A stretch of 64,000 nt of DNA, from the NCBI GenBank assembly GCA_026397505.1, contig JAPLUR010000107.1, positions 1-64,000 of the forward strand, given 5' to 3'. The notes under the pieces were generated by a model. That model was not told the origin of the DNA. It did not search any database and saw nothing but the letters and a program-made list of their open reading frames with translations. The position numbers and the translations under genes are program-made. The number at the start of each line of letters is the position of its first letter. The first letter of the stretch is position 1. The stretch is from Candidatus Zixiibacteriota bacterium. GTDB lineage: Bacteria > Zixibacteria > MSB-5A5 > GN15 > PGXB01. Of this stretch, positions 54,525 through 63,282 are shown piece by piece.

Positions 54525-55271
54525 ATGGACCAGAATGGAAATAGACTACCGATTATTGAGTCACTGATTCTGTCATCACCGGAACCATTATCGGCGCGAA
54601 GAGTGATCGATGTGGTTGATGATATCAGCGCCGCCGATATCGAGGAGATCGTGACCGCCCTCAATGAGAAATATCTGGCGACTGATTCCTCGTTTCGGAT
54701 AAGGAAAGTGGCCGGCGGTTACCAGCTTTATATAATCGAGGATTATGCCGGGTATGTGGAGGAACTTCACACCCGAAGGCGGAATGCGCGGCTGACCCGT
54801 TCGGCTCTGGAGACCCTGGCCATAATCGCGTACCGCCAGCCGGTGACGAAACTGGATATCGAGATGATTCGCGGGGTGGCCTCCGATTCGGTTCTGCACA
54901 CGCTTCTGGAACGCAAGCTGATCACCCTTTCCGGCCGGGCGCAGACAATCGGGCGGCCGCTTCTGTATCGCACGACCGATGAATTCCTGAAATATTTCAA
55001 TCTCAACGCCATCGAAGACCTGCCCAAGATGACCGAGATTGAGGAATTGCTGTCCTCGCGGGAGCCGGATGCCCAGCAGACACTTCCCCTGGACAGCCGG
55101 GATGAAAATGAACCGCTGGCCGCGGAGAATACCGACGAGATGATTCCGCCCGCGGAGCTTGAGGATGCCCCGGATTCTGACACTGAGGCAGAGGAAAATA
55201 ACGTTCCCCTCGGTGATGTCAATGATGAAGAGATGGCGGAAGAAGAAGCGGAAGTAATTGAGAATTCATGA
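54525..55271 (+). CDS. scpB: Segregation and condensation protein B
   Basis: A 248-residue partner of ScpA. Two winged-helix domains (about 5-85 and 90-170) carry LILSSPEPLSARRV, GYQLYIIEDY, ALETLAIIAYRQPVTKLDIEMIRG and IGRPLLYRTTDEFLKYF. A long Glu/Asp-rich C-terminal tail (about 180-248) is more acidic and longer than usual. It dimerises and binds ScpA. Confidence 0.95.
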   Translation: MDQNGNRLPIIESLILSSPEPLSARRVIDVVDDISAADIEEIVTALNEKYLATDSSFRIRKVAGGYQLYIIEDYAGYVEELHTRRRNARLTRSALETLAIIAYRQPVTKLDIEMIRGVASDSVLHTLLERKLITLSGRAQTIGRPLLYRTTDEFLKYFNLNAIEDLPKMTEIEELLSSREPDAQQTLPLDSRDENEPLAAENTDEMIPPAELEDAPDSDTEAEENNVPLGDVNDEEMAEEEAEVIENS

Positions 55272-55339
55272 GGTCATCCGGCTTGCCGGGTTTCCGACAG
55301 AAACAGCCCCTAATACTCGTTTAAGGAGGAGTCCGGAAA

Positions 55340-56062
55340 TTGATCCGGATAAATAAGTTTCTTTCGTTATGCGGGGTAACCTCCCGGCGGGGCGCGGAGC
55401 AACTAATCAGTGAAAAGAGAGTCACGGTCAATGATGTCACGATTGACCGCCTCGGCACCATTGTTGACGAGGAGAATGATGTTGTCAAGGTCGATGGGAC
55501 GGTCGCCGGCTTGACCCGCAAGAAATTCTATGTTCTTCTGAATAAACCGAAAATGGTGCTGACCACGCTTCACGACCCATTTAAAAGGAAGACGGTTCAG
55601 TACTATGTCAAAACACTTGGCGCGCGGGTTTATCCGGTAGGGAGACTGGATTACGACACCGAAGGGGCTTTGATATTAACCAATGACGGCGAACTGGCTT
55701 ACCGGCTGGCTCATCCCAAGTATGAGATCAAGAAAATCTATCAGGCATTGGTGGTCGGCGCTTTCACGGCTGACCATGCCGCGGAAGTCTCCAAGGGAAT
55801 TAAGCTGGATGACGGGCATATCGGCCATGCGGAGGTGGAAATATTGGATAGCATCGTACGACGCTCGGTAGTTCGCCTGACTCTGACCGAGGGGCATAAA
55901 CGGGAGATCAAACAACTCATGAAAAGCGTCGGCCACCATGTCATAGATCTGCGGCGAGTGGAGTTTGCGGGGCTTCGCGTTGACGACCTGAAACCGGGCC
56001 GCTGGCGGCATCTGAACCACCTCGAAATCCGCAAGCTGAAGGATATGGTGGGAATAGAATAA
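55340..56062 (+). CDS. RsuA/RluB-family rRNA pseudouridine synthase
   Basis: A 240-residue protein. The N-terminal S4 RNA-binding domain (about 1-60, INKFLSLCGVTSRRGAEQLI) is followed by the synthase domain with catalytic D104 in GRLDYDTEGALILTNDG. KIYQALV and EGHKREIKQLM are further family motifs. It converts uridine to pseudouridine in rRNA (16S for RsuA, 23S for RluB); the target cannot be told apart here. TTG 55340 is the start, with AAGGAGG upstream. The position after scpAB is common. Confidence 0.93.
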   Translation: MIRINKFLSLCGVTSRRGAEQLISEKRVTVNDVTIDRLGTIVDEENDVVKVDGTVAGLTRKKFYVLLNKPKMVLTTLHDPFKRKTVQYYVKTLGARVYPVGRLDYDTEGALILTNDGELAYRLAHPKYEIKKIYQALVVGAFTADHAAEVSKGIKLDDGHIGHAEVEILDSIVRRSVVRLTLTEGHKREIKQLMKSVGHHVIDLRRVEFAGLRVDDLKPGRWRHLNHLEIRKLKDMVGIE

Positions 56063-56127
56063 TAAATCGGTACGAGCGCCCGCCACGGCCGGCTGATGGC
56101 GCGTTTAAAAATGGCGGAACCGCAAGA

Positions 56128-56602
56128 CTTCGGGCTTGTTGAAAAAGTGTTGTTTTTGACATGGGGGATTAGTTATATGTGTTCATGCAAACAAAAAGAG
56201 AACGGATACAGATGAGGATGATGCTTCTGCCGCCGTTGGAGACATTTATCCCGGAAGACCACCCTATTCGGCGCTTGAATAAGGTGGTGGATTTGAGTTT
56301 TGTCCATGAAGCGGTGCGTGGGCAATATTGTCAGGACAACGGTCGTCCCTCGATTGATCCGGAAGTAATCATTCGTTTGTTTTTGCTTCAGGCGGTTGAG
56401 GAGATAGCGCATGTGCGGGATTTAATCCGGCAGGCGCATGTAAACTTGGCCTATCGCTGGTTTATCGGTTACGATCTTGACGAGAAGCTGCCGGATCACT
56501 CGACTCTGTCGCGGGCCTTAGATCGTTTTGGGGACAAGGTCTTCAACGAGCTTTTTACAAAGAGTATTGCTCAATGCAAAGCGAGCGGTTTAATCGAGGG
56601 GC
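56128..56602 (+). mobile_element. Left part of an IS1182-like insertion sequence, truncated
   Basis: GGGCTTGTTGAAAAAGTGTT at about 56128 resembles the left end of IS1182-type elements. The transposase reading frame follows. The right two-thirds and right terminal repeat are absent; dispersed repeat copy 2 begins exactly where similarity stops. Confidence 0.65.
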
Positions 56603-56652
56603 GGGGGGAGTTCGTTTCTTCGTTTTTGCATTCTCTTGTAGTGTTCTTGTAG
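56185..56652 (+). pseudogene. Truncated IS1182-family transposase
   Basis: About 140 genuine codons (LPPLETFIPEDHPIRRLNKVVD, NGRPSIDPEVIIRLFLLQAVE, RWFIGYDLDEKLPDHSTLSRALDRFG) match the N-terminal third of DUF772/IS1182 transposases. After GLIEG the frame enters dispersed repeat copy 2 and runs 17 codons (GEFVSSFLHSLVVFL) to a stop. Most of the DDE catalytic domain is missing, so it cannot be active. ATG 56185 is the likely start. Confidence 0.8.
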
Positions 56653-56805
56653 CGAATTTGGGGAAGATTCTATTCGGGTGACAGTTGTTGACGATGGGAC
56701 AGTTGATAAATTGCTTTTTGACTTTAGACATATAAATAAACACTCTTCTTACATAAGGGGGATGGGGGCTAAATTACCATCGGTTCGATGTGGATTTTGA
56801 AGGGG
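56603..56805 (+). repeat. Dispersed repeat element, copy 2, interrupting the transposase
   Basis: Begins GGGGGGAGTTCGTTTCTTCG and contains TTGTAGTGTTCTTGTAGCG, the TTGCTTTTTGACTTTAGACA core and the right end ACCATCGGTTCGATGTGG, then ATTTTGAAGGGG. Both ends align with copy 3. It abuts or inserted into the truncated IS1182-like transposase, which suggests mobility or recombination. Confidence 0.8.
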
Positions 56806-57669
56806 AAATGGGATATGAATGCGGGTAAGTGTCGAAACCGCAAGGGCTTCGACCCACCTGACTATTTATTATATTTTTTAACAGCCCCAATATTCCATTG
56901 TTCCCCGAATATGTGGTCAAAAGGCCGTGCACCTTCCATTCCCCCGGAACAGATTCGCAGAACTTCGAAGAATGGACGCTTTGATCTTTCCAGTATATTG
57001 ACTGTCAGCCATTTGTATGAAGCCTCTTGTTTGATTGGTCGCAACATTGCGGGAAAGCCCCGTGACATAGTCGCAAGAGCCTTTCAAGCCATGACCCCCA
57101 ATAGTAATCTATATTTGGGCTCCATGCTTGAATTCCAACTTTAGGCTGGTGACGCATTCAGTACCATTCCATTTAATTAAAGGGGACAGCGCGTATGCTA
57201 AAGTTGATTAATGGATCGGTGCATACCTTTCGATGCCAATTCTGTCGACTCGCAATCAATGGTTGCCTTTCTCATTAGGTAATGGAGATAGAAATTGTCT
57301 CCTATGAACATTTTCGAACCGTGAAGAGCACAGAGCGAATATATATTGGTATTTTCGCGGGACCTATGGTCGCTGGCAAAAATACCCGCCCCCGGGGTAT
57401 TTTAAACCTCTATCCATATTATCATAATAGAATGCCAACATTTCATGCCCGGCCTGATTTTTTCCTTTTGGGGCTTGACAATAAGTATTCCATTGTATAT
57501 ATATATATTAGTTTGACGGAATATTTCTAAAAGGCATGGCATCTTGAAATTCGAATGGAGCTTTTTCCATCATCAATTTTGAAAACATCTTCAACCGTGT
57601 GCATTTCAGTGCTCTACATTCTCAGAGAGTAATAGATGCATCGCAAAGGTATTTGGAGGTTAGGCAGGT
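56806..57669. other. Gene-free stretch before the OmpA-like gene
   Basis: Frames at 56788-57144 (118 codons) and 57282-57530 (82 codons) lack ribosome-binding sites and recognisable features, so I do not call them. A perfect 9-bp hairpin (AAAATACCC / GGGTATTTT) lies at 57379-57403 and may be a terminator relic. The TTTGGAGG near the right end serves the next gene. Confidence 0.5.
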
Positions 57670-60264
57670 ATGAAACAAACAGCGATCCTTTTGGGGGTGC
57701 TCGGCGTTCTATTCTGCATCTGCGCCACAGACATTCACGCACAAATCACAAACTCCGACAATCAGAAGAATTCGGTGGCGGCAGACAAGGCGTTTGGTTC
57801 ATTGCGGGATTCCCTCTTGCGAAAGTATACTGGGAGCGTTGTAAAGGACGACACGAAAGGAAAAAATTCAATCTGCGAATTACATGCATGGTTCGATCGA
57901 AAGCTTACGGACCTGCAAACGCAATATTATGGAGACGGCTTCCGCCTGTCCCCGCTCGGTATTTACAGCACACGCGTTCCCCAAGATTCAGCACGCATCA
58001 AAAAATGGAATTTCGGAGCCGAATACCATTTGCCGTTGAATACTATAAACGGCTTTTTCACTGCCTTTTCCCCGAATCTTTTTAACCCTCGTGCATTTGC
58101 AAGAGTATTCCTCGGCGGGGGAATTGGTAATATCTCAGGCCTTAAGGCCCCAGCCACCGAGGTCACCTCAAACTGGGGAGTTAATGGTGAGTTGGTCTTC
58201 GAGAACAAAGAACGCTTGTGGCTTAATCCCTTGATCGGTTTGTCATATGTCTGGGTCAATCCCAAATTGGGTTCTGATGGTCAGGGCAATTATCTGTATG
58301 CCGGCAATCGCCTCTATTTTTCTTCGAAGCGTACCCTCAGCCTTGATCTTAGAGGCGGCGTGGCGTTCTGGCGAGGCTTTGATGAAGAGACACCGCCGGC
58401 CTGGTTCTTCGGCGGCGGCCTGACCATCCACAAGGACGTTGATTTCGCAAAAGCAGGAAAACCACTCTTCGCTCCCCCGGAGGTTGGCCTGATCGGCAAT
58501 GCTCCCCTTTCGCTGATCAGCGGCAAGGTCATGTTTCCTATGAGATTCTGGAAAGGGATATCATTGGCGCCTTTCGGCTCTTACGGGGCGGAGACCGGTT
58601 CGAATCCCTATTCGGCTGCTTCCGGTCTCGGTGCCGAAATTCGTCTCTTCGGTGATGATAAGAACGCCGGTCTGAATCCTTACGCCGGATTTCAGCACTA
58701 TTGGTTACACCAATTCCCCGGCACCGGAAAGGGGTTTTCCTTTTACTTCGGAGCCAGACTCTATCTGACCGACTATATCGCCCTCGATGGTAATACGGGA
58801 CCGGTTTTCTGGAAAGAGGATACCCCGGAAGATAAGAATTTGAAAGACTGGGTGGCACAGATCGGATTCACCGTTTCATTCGGGAAGGTTCGAGAGAATA
58901 AGGATTTGAGCGGCGCTGTCCTGATCCAGAAAAATGAATGGGGGAAGAGTCCTTATGACCAAAAGGCCAACGGCCGTCTTGACGAAAAAGGCCTGCACCG
59001 CTACGATGGCGAAGTGCGTGTTTATGCCGCGGACAGCTTTAAGGCAGGGACCGTAATAGATACCGTAATAGATACCGTAATCGTGATTGATAGCTCGAAA
59101 TGCCCCACCTCCGCAGGCGATTTGACTGATTTGAAATTCTATACTCTTAATCTGGATTTCGATCTCGCCATGGATCCTTTTAATACGCAGGCCGGTCTCC
59201 TATCGGAAGCCAAGGGCCGGGATAAAGACATTTTCATCGCAATTCTGTTTAACAAAAAGCATACGGTGGTGAGCAATCTGAATGAGACAAACACCTTCTT
59301 CCATTTCGTCGATCTCGACAATTGTCAGTACTTCGGCTATCGCTGGGACGCCAACCGTTCCCGCCAGCCCGAGTACGAACAACATGATGCCCTCGGCATA
59401 ATTGGCGATAACTACAAGGAGTTGTACTGGGGTAACTTCAATGAATTCGTAAAGCCCGTTTCATGGCTTGATAAAAAGAACGTCATGGATTTCATAAACG
59501 GGAGCAGTATGCAGGATAAGATTCTTCAGGTGTTAAGCCGCCAGATTACGGAAGAGGACAGTCTCTTTGTCAGCGCTCCCACACCTGAAGACAGCCTTAA
59601 GCTTATTTCGAAGAATTTCCGCATCGGGTATGTAAAATATCCGCAAAGTACGATAGCCAAATTGGAGGGATTCCTCTATTACAGATACAAAAGTCTGGGC
59701 GCCGCAGTGATGTATTGTGCCGACCGCAATTCTAATGGCTTGTTTGTCAAGGCCAGAGATACTAGATGGATGGGCTTCGATAGCATCCCCCCCGGAATCG
59801 ATTCGGAAGCAATAGTGAGGTTCGACCCCGTCGATGATTTCTCCTTTTCAAATCATGTAAAAATGAAAGGAATTCTATCTCAGAGCCTCGCCCTCGATCA
59901 GTTTGTTGAATGCGATTCCGAACCATCAGCATTACATGAGCAGATACTCAAAGATTCCGTTTTATCCCGGTTGCGGGCGAATCCCGGGCTCACTATAAGT
60001 ATTTGTGGTTATACGGATGCAACCCGAATGACTGATACGTGTTTTATGATGAATGGAGGTCAAATGGACCTCAGAGACAGTATCCGTGAAGACAGAGCGC
60101 AGAAGCACCTCAGTGAAGCCAGAGCACAGCATGTCAAAAACTATCTTACCAGGATAGGCATAAGGGATGAACAAATTAAAGAGACGAAGGGAATGGGAAT
60201 CAAATGGCCGTATCGTAATCGAATGCCTGAGGATCGCTGCGTAATCATAGAATTCATAGATTAA
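57670..60264 (+). CDS. Outer-membrane protein with beta-barrel-like region and C-terminal OmpA-like domain
   Basis: An 864-residue protein. A signal peptide spans about 1-25 (ending DIHAQ). Residues about 100-420 show repeated Gly/aromatic beta-strands (GAEYHLPLNT, YLYAGNRLYFSSKRTLSLDLRGG, FGAEIRLFGDDKN, IGFTVSFGKV) like a membrane barrel. A long Asp-rich middle region (about 460-720) follows. The last 110 residues have OmpA-like features (TISICGYTDATRM, KHLSEARAQHVKNYLTRIGI, MPEDRCVIIEF), predicting peptidoglycan binding. The arginine typical of OmpA's NRRV box is replaced (EDRCVII). A tandem D-T-V-I-D-T-V-I repeat sits near residue 460. It is monocistronic, followed by a hairpin. Confidence 0.78.
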   Translation: MKQTAILLGVLGVLFCICATDIHAQITNSDNQKNSVAADKAFGSLRDSLLRKYTGSVVKDDTKGKNSICELHAWFDRKLTDLQTQYYGDGFRLSPLGIYSTRVPQDSARIKKWNFGAEYHLPLNTINGFFTAFSPNLFNPRAFARVFLGGGIGNISGLKAPATEVTSNWGVNGELVFENKERLWLNPLIGLSYVWVNPKLGSDGQGNYLYAGNRLYFSSKRTLSLDLRGGVAFWRGFDEETPPAWFFGGGLTIHKDVDFAKAGKPLFAPPEVGLIGNAPLSLISGKVMFPMRFWKGISLAPFGSYGAETGSNPYSAASGLGAEIRLFGDDKNAGLNPYAGFQHYWLHQFPGTGKGFSFYFGARLYLTDYIALDGNTGPVFWKEDTPEDKNLKDWVAQIGFTVSFGKVRENKDLSGAVLIQKNEWGKSPYDQKANGRLDEKGLHRYDGEVRVYAADSFKAGTVIDTVIDTVIVIDSSKCPTSAGDLTDLKFYTLNLDFDLAMDPFNTQAGLLSEAKGRDKDIFIAILFNKKHTVVSNLNETNTFFHFVDLDNCQYFGYRWDANRSRQPEYEQHDALGIIGDNYKELYWGNFNEFVKPVSWLDKKNVMDFINGSSMQDKILQVLSRQITEEDSLFVSAPTPEDSLKLISKNFRIGYVKYPQSTIAKLEGFLYYRYKSLGAAVMYCADRNSNGLFVKARDTRWMGFDSIPPGIDSEAIVRFDPVDDFSFSNHVKMKGILSQSLALDQFVECDSEPSALHEQILKDSVLSRLRANPGLTISICGYTDATRMTDTCFMMNGGQMDLRDSIREDRAQKHLSEARAQHVKNYLTRIGIRDEQIKETKGMGIKWPYRNRMPEDRCVIIEFID

Positions 60265-60290
60265 AGAGTTGAAATGGAGATTTTTTGAGT

Positions 60291-60321
60291 TTCCCTGGCG
60301 GCATCAACTGCCGCCAGGGAA
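60291..60321. terminator. Terminator-like hairpin after the OmpA-like gene
   Basis: A perfect 13-bp inverted repeat (TTCCCTGGCGGCA / TGCCGCCAGGGAA, loop TCAAC) 27 bases after the stop. There is no good T tract to its right; on the minus strand AAAAAA/TTTTTT lies at the far side. Confidence 0.6.
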
Positions 60322-60366
60322 TAACCATAGACCTTGTTGATTCCATGCAAAAATGCAGTTTGGCAG

Positions 60367-60420
60367 GTCAGGTCTCTTGCAGACCTGACACAATTATGTC
60401 AGGAGCGTAAAGCTCCTGAC
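60367..60420. repeat. Pair of REP-like hairpins
   Basis: Two adjacent perfect 9-bp inverted repeats, GTCAGGTCT / AGACCTGAC (60367-60389) and GTCAGGAGC / GCTCCTGAC (60398-60420), both with 5-base loops and a shared GTCAGG start. This is reminiscent of paired REP units, but the sequence differs from the palindromes near the RAYT gene. Confidence 0.65.
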
Positions 60421-60493
60421 CTACCCAAAAATATTCATTGTTCCGCAGCGTTTTAGATCGCTGCCTCAACGGCGGGCGTGACCCTGCGGCCTT

Positions 60494-60714
60494 CCCCCCT
60501 TCAAAATCCACATCGAACCGATGGTGATTTGGGTCCTTCCCCCATTAATAGAAAGCACAGCTATTTATATGTCTGAAGTCAAAAAGCAATTTATCGGCCC
60601 GGGTGGCTATTCCCAGGCTCCGACTTTTGTCGGAGTCTGGGGATGTAATACAACGAACAAAATCGCTACAATATCACTACAACAGAATACAAAAATGAAG
60701 AAACGAACTCCCCC
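60494..60714 (-). repeat. Dispersed repeat element, copy 3 (inverted)
   Basis: Reverse complement of the element seen at 47787 and 56603, with both ends conserved (GGGGGAGTTCGTTTCTTC and GATGTGGATTTTGAAGGGG). The variable middle here contains a small hairpin (CTCCGAC / GTCGGAG). Confidence 0.8.
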
Positions 60715-60751
60715 TCTCCCGGCCGGGAGAGGACCCAGGGGTGAGGGATCA

Positions 60752-60808
60752 CAAAATCACTATCGATCCGATGGTGATTTGGAGGCACCCCCCTTTTATT
60801 GAAAGAAG
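60752..60808 (-). repeat. Partial fourth copy of the dispersed repeat
   Basis: Only the right-end portion is present: CGATCCGATGGTGATTTGG then CCCCCCTTTTATTGAAAG, paralleling CGAACCGATGGTGATTTGG and the following CCCCCATTAATAGAAAG of copy 3 in the same orientation. It is separated from copy 3 by a perfect palindrome at 60715-60732. Confidence 0.6.
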
Positions 60809-61445
60809 TTTATTATTATGCCCATTAGCCGGAAACAATTATTAACCAGCCACTACTTCCAACTGTGTCGCGCCCTTAAACTTCTCTCCCCCTATAGTCC
60901 GGTGTGCTGTCTGTCACCCTTTTTCAACGAACTTCATCATGGCTACTCCGGCAATAAGTCCAAAACCCACAGCGACATAACCGCGTCAAACCAAAACCAC
61001 TCACGCCCTGAGAATGTCCGCCAAAAGAAAAACAAACCCATTTCCGACCATCCCTTTCAATTCCCGCAACCAATACTCCGCCAAAATATTACCGAGAAAA
61101 ATCGAGATCGGAAATGATATGAAAAATTTAGTAAAGCAAAGCCAAAAATGGATATCCCCATGGCAGACAAACCGTTCCGTTGTTTCTATATGGCTTCGCT
61201 CCCTTTTCCGTTTCAATTTGCCGATGTAACTCTTTATGATATAATGCATTGTAACAATTATGTTCGCAGGTCGAAATTCCCCCTGAATTCCGCCCTGCGG
61301 AATGAATGGGGGTTTCGACACTTCTTCTGAAAGGATTCATGATTTCTTTCCCCCAAATGTGATTGCCACGTATACCATTATTATATAGATTTGACTGTCC
61401 TGTGAAATCGATGAATTCGCTCTAACTCAAAGAAAGGATTTGGCC
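60809..61445. other. Stretch without a supported gene; possible decayed small membrane-protein gene
   Basis: On the minus strand, frames spanning about 60915-61321 contain hydrophobic stretches (FFISFPISIFLGNILAEYW; VAVGFGLIAGVAMMKFVEKG before a stop) separated by a frameshift and stops. This could be the remains of a small membrane protein. The 99-codon plus-strand frame at 60818 has no features. The right end contains the AAAGGA site of the DinB-like gene. Confidence 0.35.
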
Positions 61446-61949
61446 ATGATACACTCCATCAAAGAGTTCGAAACCTCCTGGAAACAGCAGTCCAATGGCA
61501 CCCGCAAAGTGCTCGCGGCCCTTACCGATCAGTCGCTGGCCCAACGTGTCTCCCCCGATGACCGCACGATCGGACGGGTGGCCTGGCATATTGTCGGCTC
61601 CGTCTCGGAAATGGGCGGCCGCACCGGATTGAAAATGGCCGGCCCCAAACATGACGACCCGGTCCCCAAAACCGCCAAAGAGATTCTCGATGGCTACGAC
61701 AAAGCCGCCGCCTCGCTTCTCGAGCAGGTTCAGAAAGACTGGGATGACAAGACCCTCGAGGTTGTCGATGACATGTATGGCGAAAAATGGCCCCGCGGAC
61801 TGTCGCTCCGGATCATTATCGATCATGAAACCCACCACCGCGGCCAGCTGACTGTTTTGATGCGTCAGGCGGGGCTGAAAGTGCCGGGTGTCTTTGGGCC
61901 GGCGCGTGAGGAATGGGCCGCCTATGGGGCGCCGCCTCCGGAAATATAA
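61446..61949 (+). CDS. DinB-family protein
   Basis: A 167-residue four-helix-bundle protein from ATG 61446 (AAGAAAGGA upstream). It shows the DinB/YfiT metal-site pattern: a His in the second helix (RVAWHIVGSVSEMGG) and the pair in IIIDHETHHRGQLTVLMRQAG. Some family members are metal-dependent thiol-S-transferases; the substrate here is unknown. Monocistronic, followed by a terminator. Confidence 0.85.
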   Translation: MIHSIKEFETSWKQQSNGTRKVLAALTDQSLAQRVSPDDRTIGRVAWHIVGSVSEMGGRTGLKMAGPKHDDPVPKTAKEILDGYDKAAASLLEQVQKDWDDKTLEVVDDMYGEKWPRGLSLRIIIDHETHHRGQLTVLMRQAGLKVPGVFGPAREEWAAYGAPPPEI

Positions 61950-62285
61950 GCCGCTGCTCTGTCTATAGGCCAATTTCCATGGAATCGGCCAATTCTAATT
62001 AGCCGATTCCTTTCCTTTTTTGCGCTGGGATGCAGGCATATTCGGCGTAACCGTTTGCCGGACAAATTATTAATGCCGCGCGGCCTCTTTTTGGGGAACT
62101 GAAAAAATATTCTTCATAAGTAGAACTTTCGGGCGTTAATTTTTGTAATAGAGTGTCGAAAGACGGTGTTAGAATTTATGCAATTTATTGTTACCCAAAT
62201 GTATTTTTTGCTTGCGGATTGCAATGCAATTTAGTTTTATCAGAGGCGATTTTTGGGTCGATGGCTCGTTAGATGGAGGTAAGAT
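61950..62285. other. Spacer with terminator and upstream region of the zinc-ribbon gene
   Basis: A terminator at its left end and a GGAGG ribosome-binding site at the right end (62275-62279) are visible. The middle is AT-rich and presumably contains a promoter. No ORF. Confidence 0.5.
61981..62021 (+). terminator. Rho-independent terminator
   Basis: A 9-bp stem (GGAATCGGC / GCCGATTCC) with a 12-base loop, followed by TTTCCTTTTTT, downstream of the DinB-like gene. Confidence 0.75.
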
Positions 62286-62462
62286 ATGATTTGCGCATTC
62301 TGTGGTGAGAAGTTTATGGGCAAGCCGGTTAAGCAGGGTGGACAGTTCTACTGTTCAATCGAGTGCGCTGATATGGCCGCCGAGGTCGTTTCCGAGGATG
62401 AAGATTACGAAGAAGATGAAAACCTCGACATAGAAAACTATGAAGAAGAAGATGAATATTGA
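62286..62462 (+). CDS. Small zinc-ribbon protein with acidic tail
   Basis: A 58-codon gene preceded by GGAGG. The first 30 residues contain a C-x2-C (CAFC) and C-x3-C (CSIEC) pair that fits a treble-clef/MYND- or TRASH-like zinc knuckle. The last 24 residues are almost entirely Glu, Asp and Tyr (EDEDYEEDENLDIE). Such small proteins may bind metal or another protein. Function unknown. A terminator shared with convergent greA follows. Confidence 0.75.
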   Translation: MICAFCGEKFMGKPVKQGGQFYCSIECADMAAEVVSEDEDYEEDENLDIENYEEEDEY

Positions 62463-62490
62463 TTAATATTCCGGCTTTTGAGACTTAGAG

Positions 62491-62527
62491 GTTCCCTGCG
62501 CTCACGGTGGTGCAGGGAGCTTTTTTA
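62491..62527 (+). terminator. Rho-independent terminator
   Basis: An 8-bp stem, TTCCCTGC / GCAGGGAG with one wobble pair, then C and six T; the T run overlaps the end of convergent greA. Confidence 0.75.
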
Positions 62528-63004
62528 TTCCCGGGAAATTTTCAGAATTTCGAAGCGAATGACCCCCGCCGGCACTTTTATCTCCAGCTGATCGCCGACC
62601 GCTTTCCCCAGCAAACCGGCGCCGATTGGTGACTTAATAGAGATAATATCATTGTCAACATCAACCTCCTCGGCCGGCACCAGCTTGTACTCGATCTCCT
62701 CACCGCTGCGGAGATCCCTGACCCGCACCCGGGCAAAAATATAAGCCTTGTCCGAGGGGATATTATCGCTATCAAATGAGCGCACCCGACTCAACTTATC
62801 CTCCAGCTCGGCGATTTTCCGCTCGATATGGGTCTGCGCCTCTTTGGCTGCATGGTACTCGGCATTTTCCGACAAGTCGCCCATCTGCCGGGCCCGCTTG
62901 ATTTCGGATAGAATGTGCGGACGATCCTCCGTTTTGAGCTTTTTCAGCTCCTGCTCCAGCTTCAACCGTCCCTGCTTGGATAAATAAATAGGCTCGTCAT
63001 TCAT
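62525..63004 (-). CDS. greA: Transcription elongation factor GreA
   Basis: A 159-residue protein. The N-terminal coiled coil (about 8-78, LSKQGRLKLEQELKKL, MGDLSENAEYHAAKEAQ) carries the acidic tip (D42/E45 in GDLSENAEY) that reactivates backtracked RNA polymerase. The C-terminal FKBP-like domain ends with SPIGAGLLGKAVGD and a final IRFEILKI strand. Length and motifs are standard. It stimulates transcript cleavage. Confidence 0.96.
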   Translation of the reverse strand: MNDEPIYLSKQGRLKLEQELKKLKTEDRPHILSEIKRARQMGDLSENAEYHAAKEAQTHIERKIAELEDKLSRVRSFDSDNIPSDKAYIFARVRVRDLRSGEEIEYKLVPAEEVDVDNDIISIKSPIGAGLLGKAVGDQLEIKVPAGVIRFEILKISRE

Positions 63005-63282
63005 AATCTGATTATAACAGGACTTTCCCGATTTTGAAAGAGTCTTTTTTCACCTATCGGCCAAACCTTTGTACTCTTGAGGGCCGCAGAGCGCTCACGG
63101 TGTTCTAAGAAAACTTTTCCCGCCCAGACAAGAAGATTTTAACCTTCATTACAGTCGTCAGGATGCGCCTCTTTTCCATAACGCATTGAGCCTTTGGATA
63201 ATAGCTTCATCTTCTCTTACCGGCACTCGCTTTGCCTTCACTATCACCTGAGAATAGGATTTTTATACTATGGAAGGTGAAG

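Noticed and set aside
56788-57144. 118-codon plus-strand frame
   Set aside because: Begins in the tail of the dispersed repeat, has no good start context and no domain; likely chance.
57282-57530. 82-codon plus-strand frame
   Set aside because: No ribosome-binding site, low-complexity end, spans a hairpin; likely non-coding.
60818-61117. 99-codon plus-strand frame
   Set aside because: Composition unlike the organism's proteins, no ribosome-binding site, and the opposite strand looks like a decayed membrane-protein gene.
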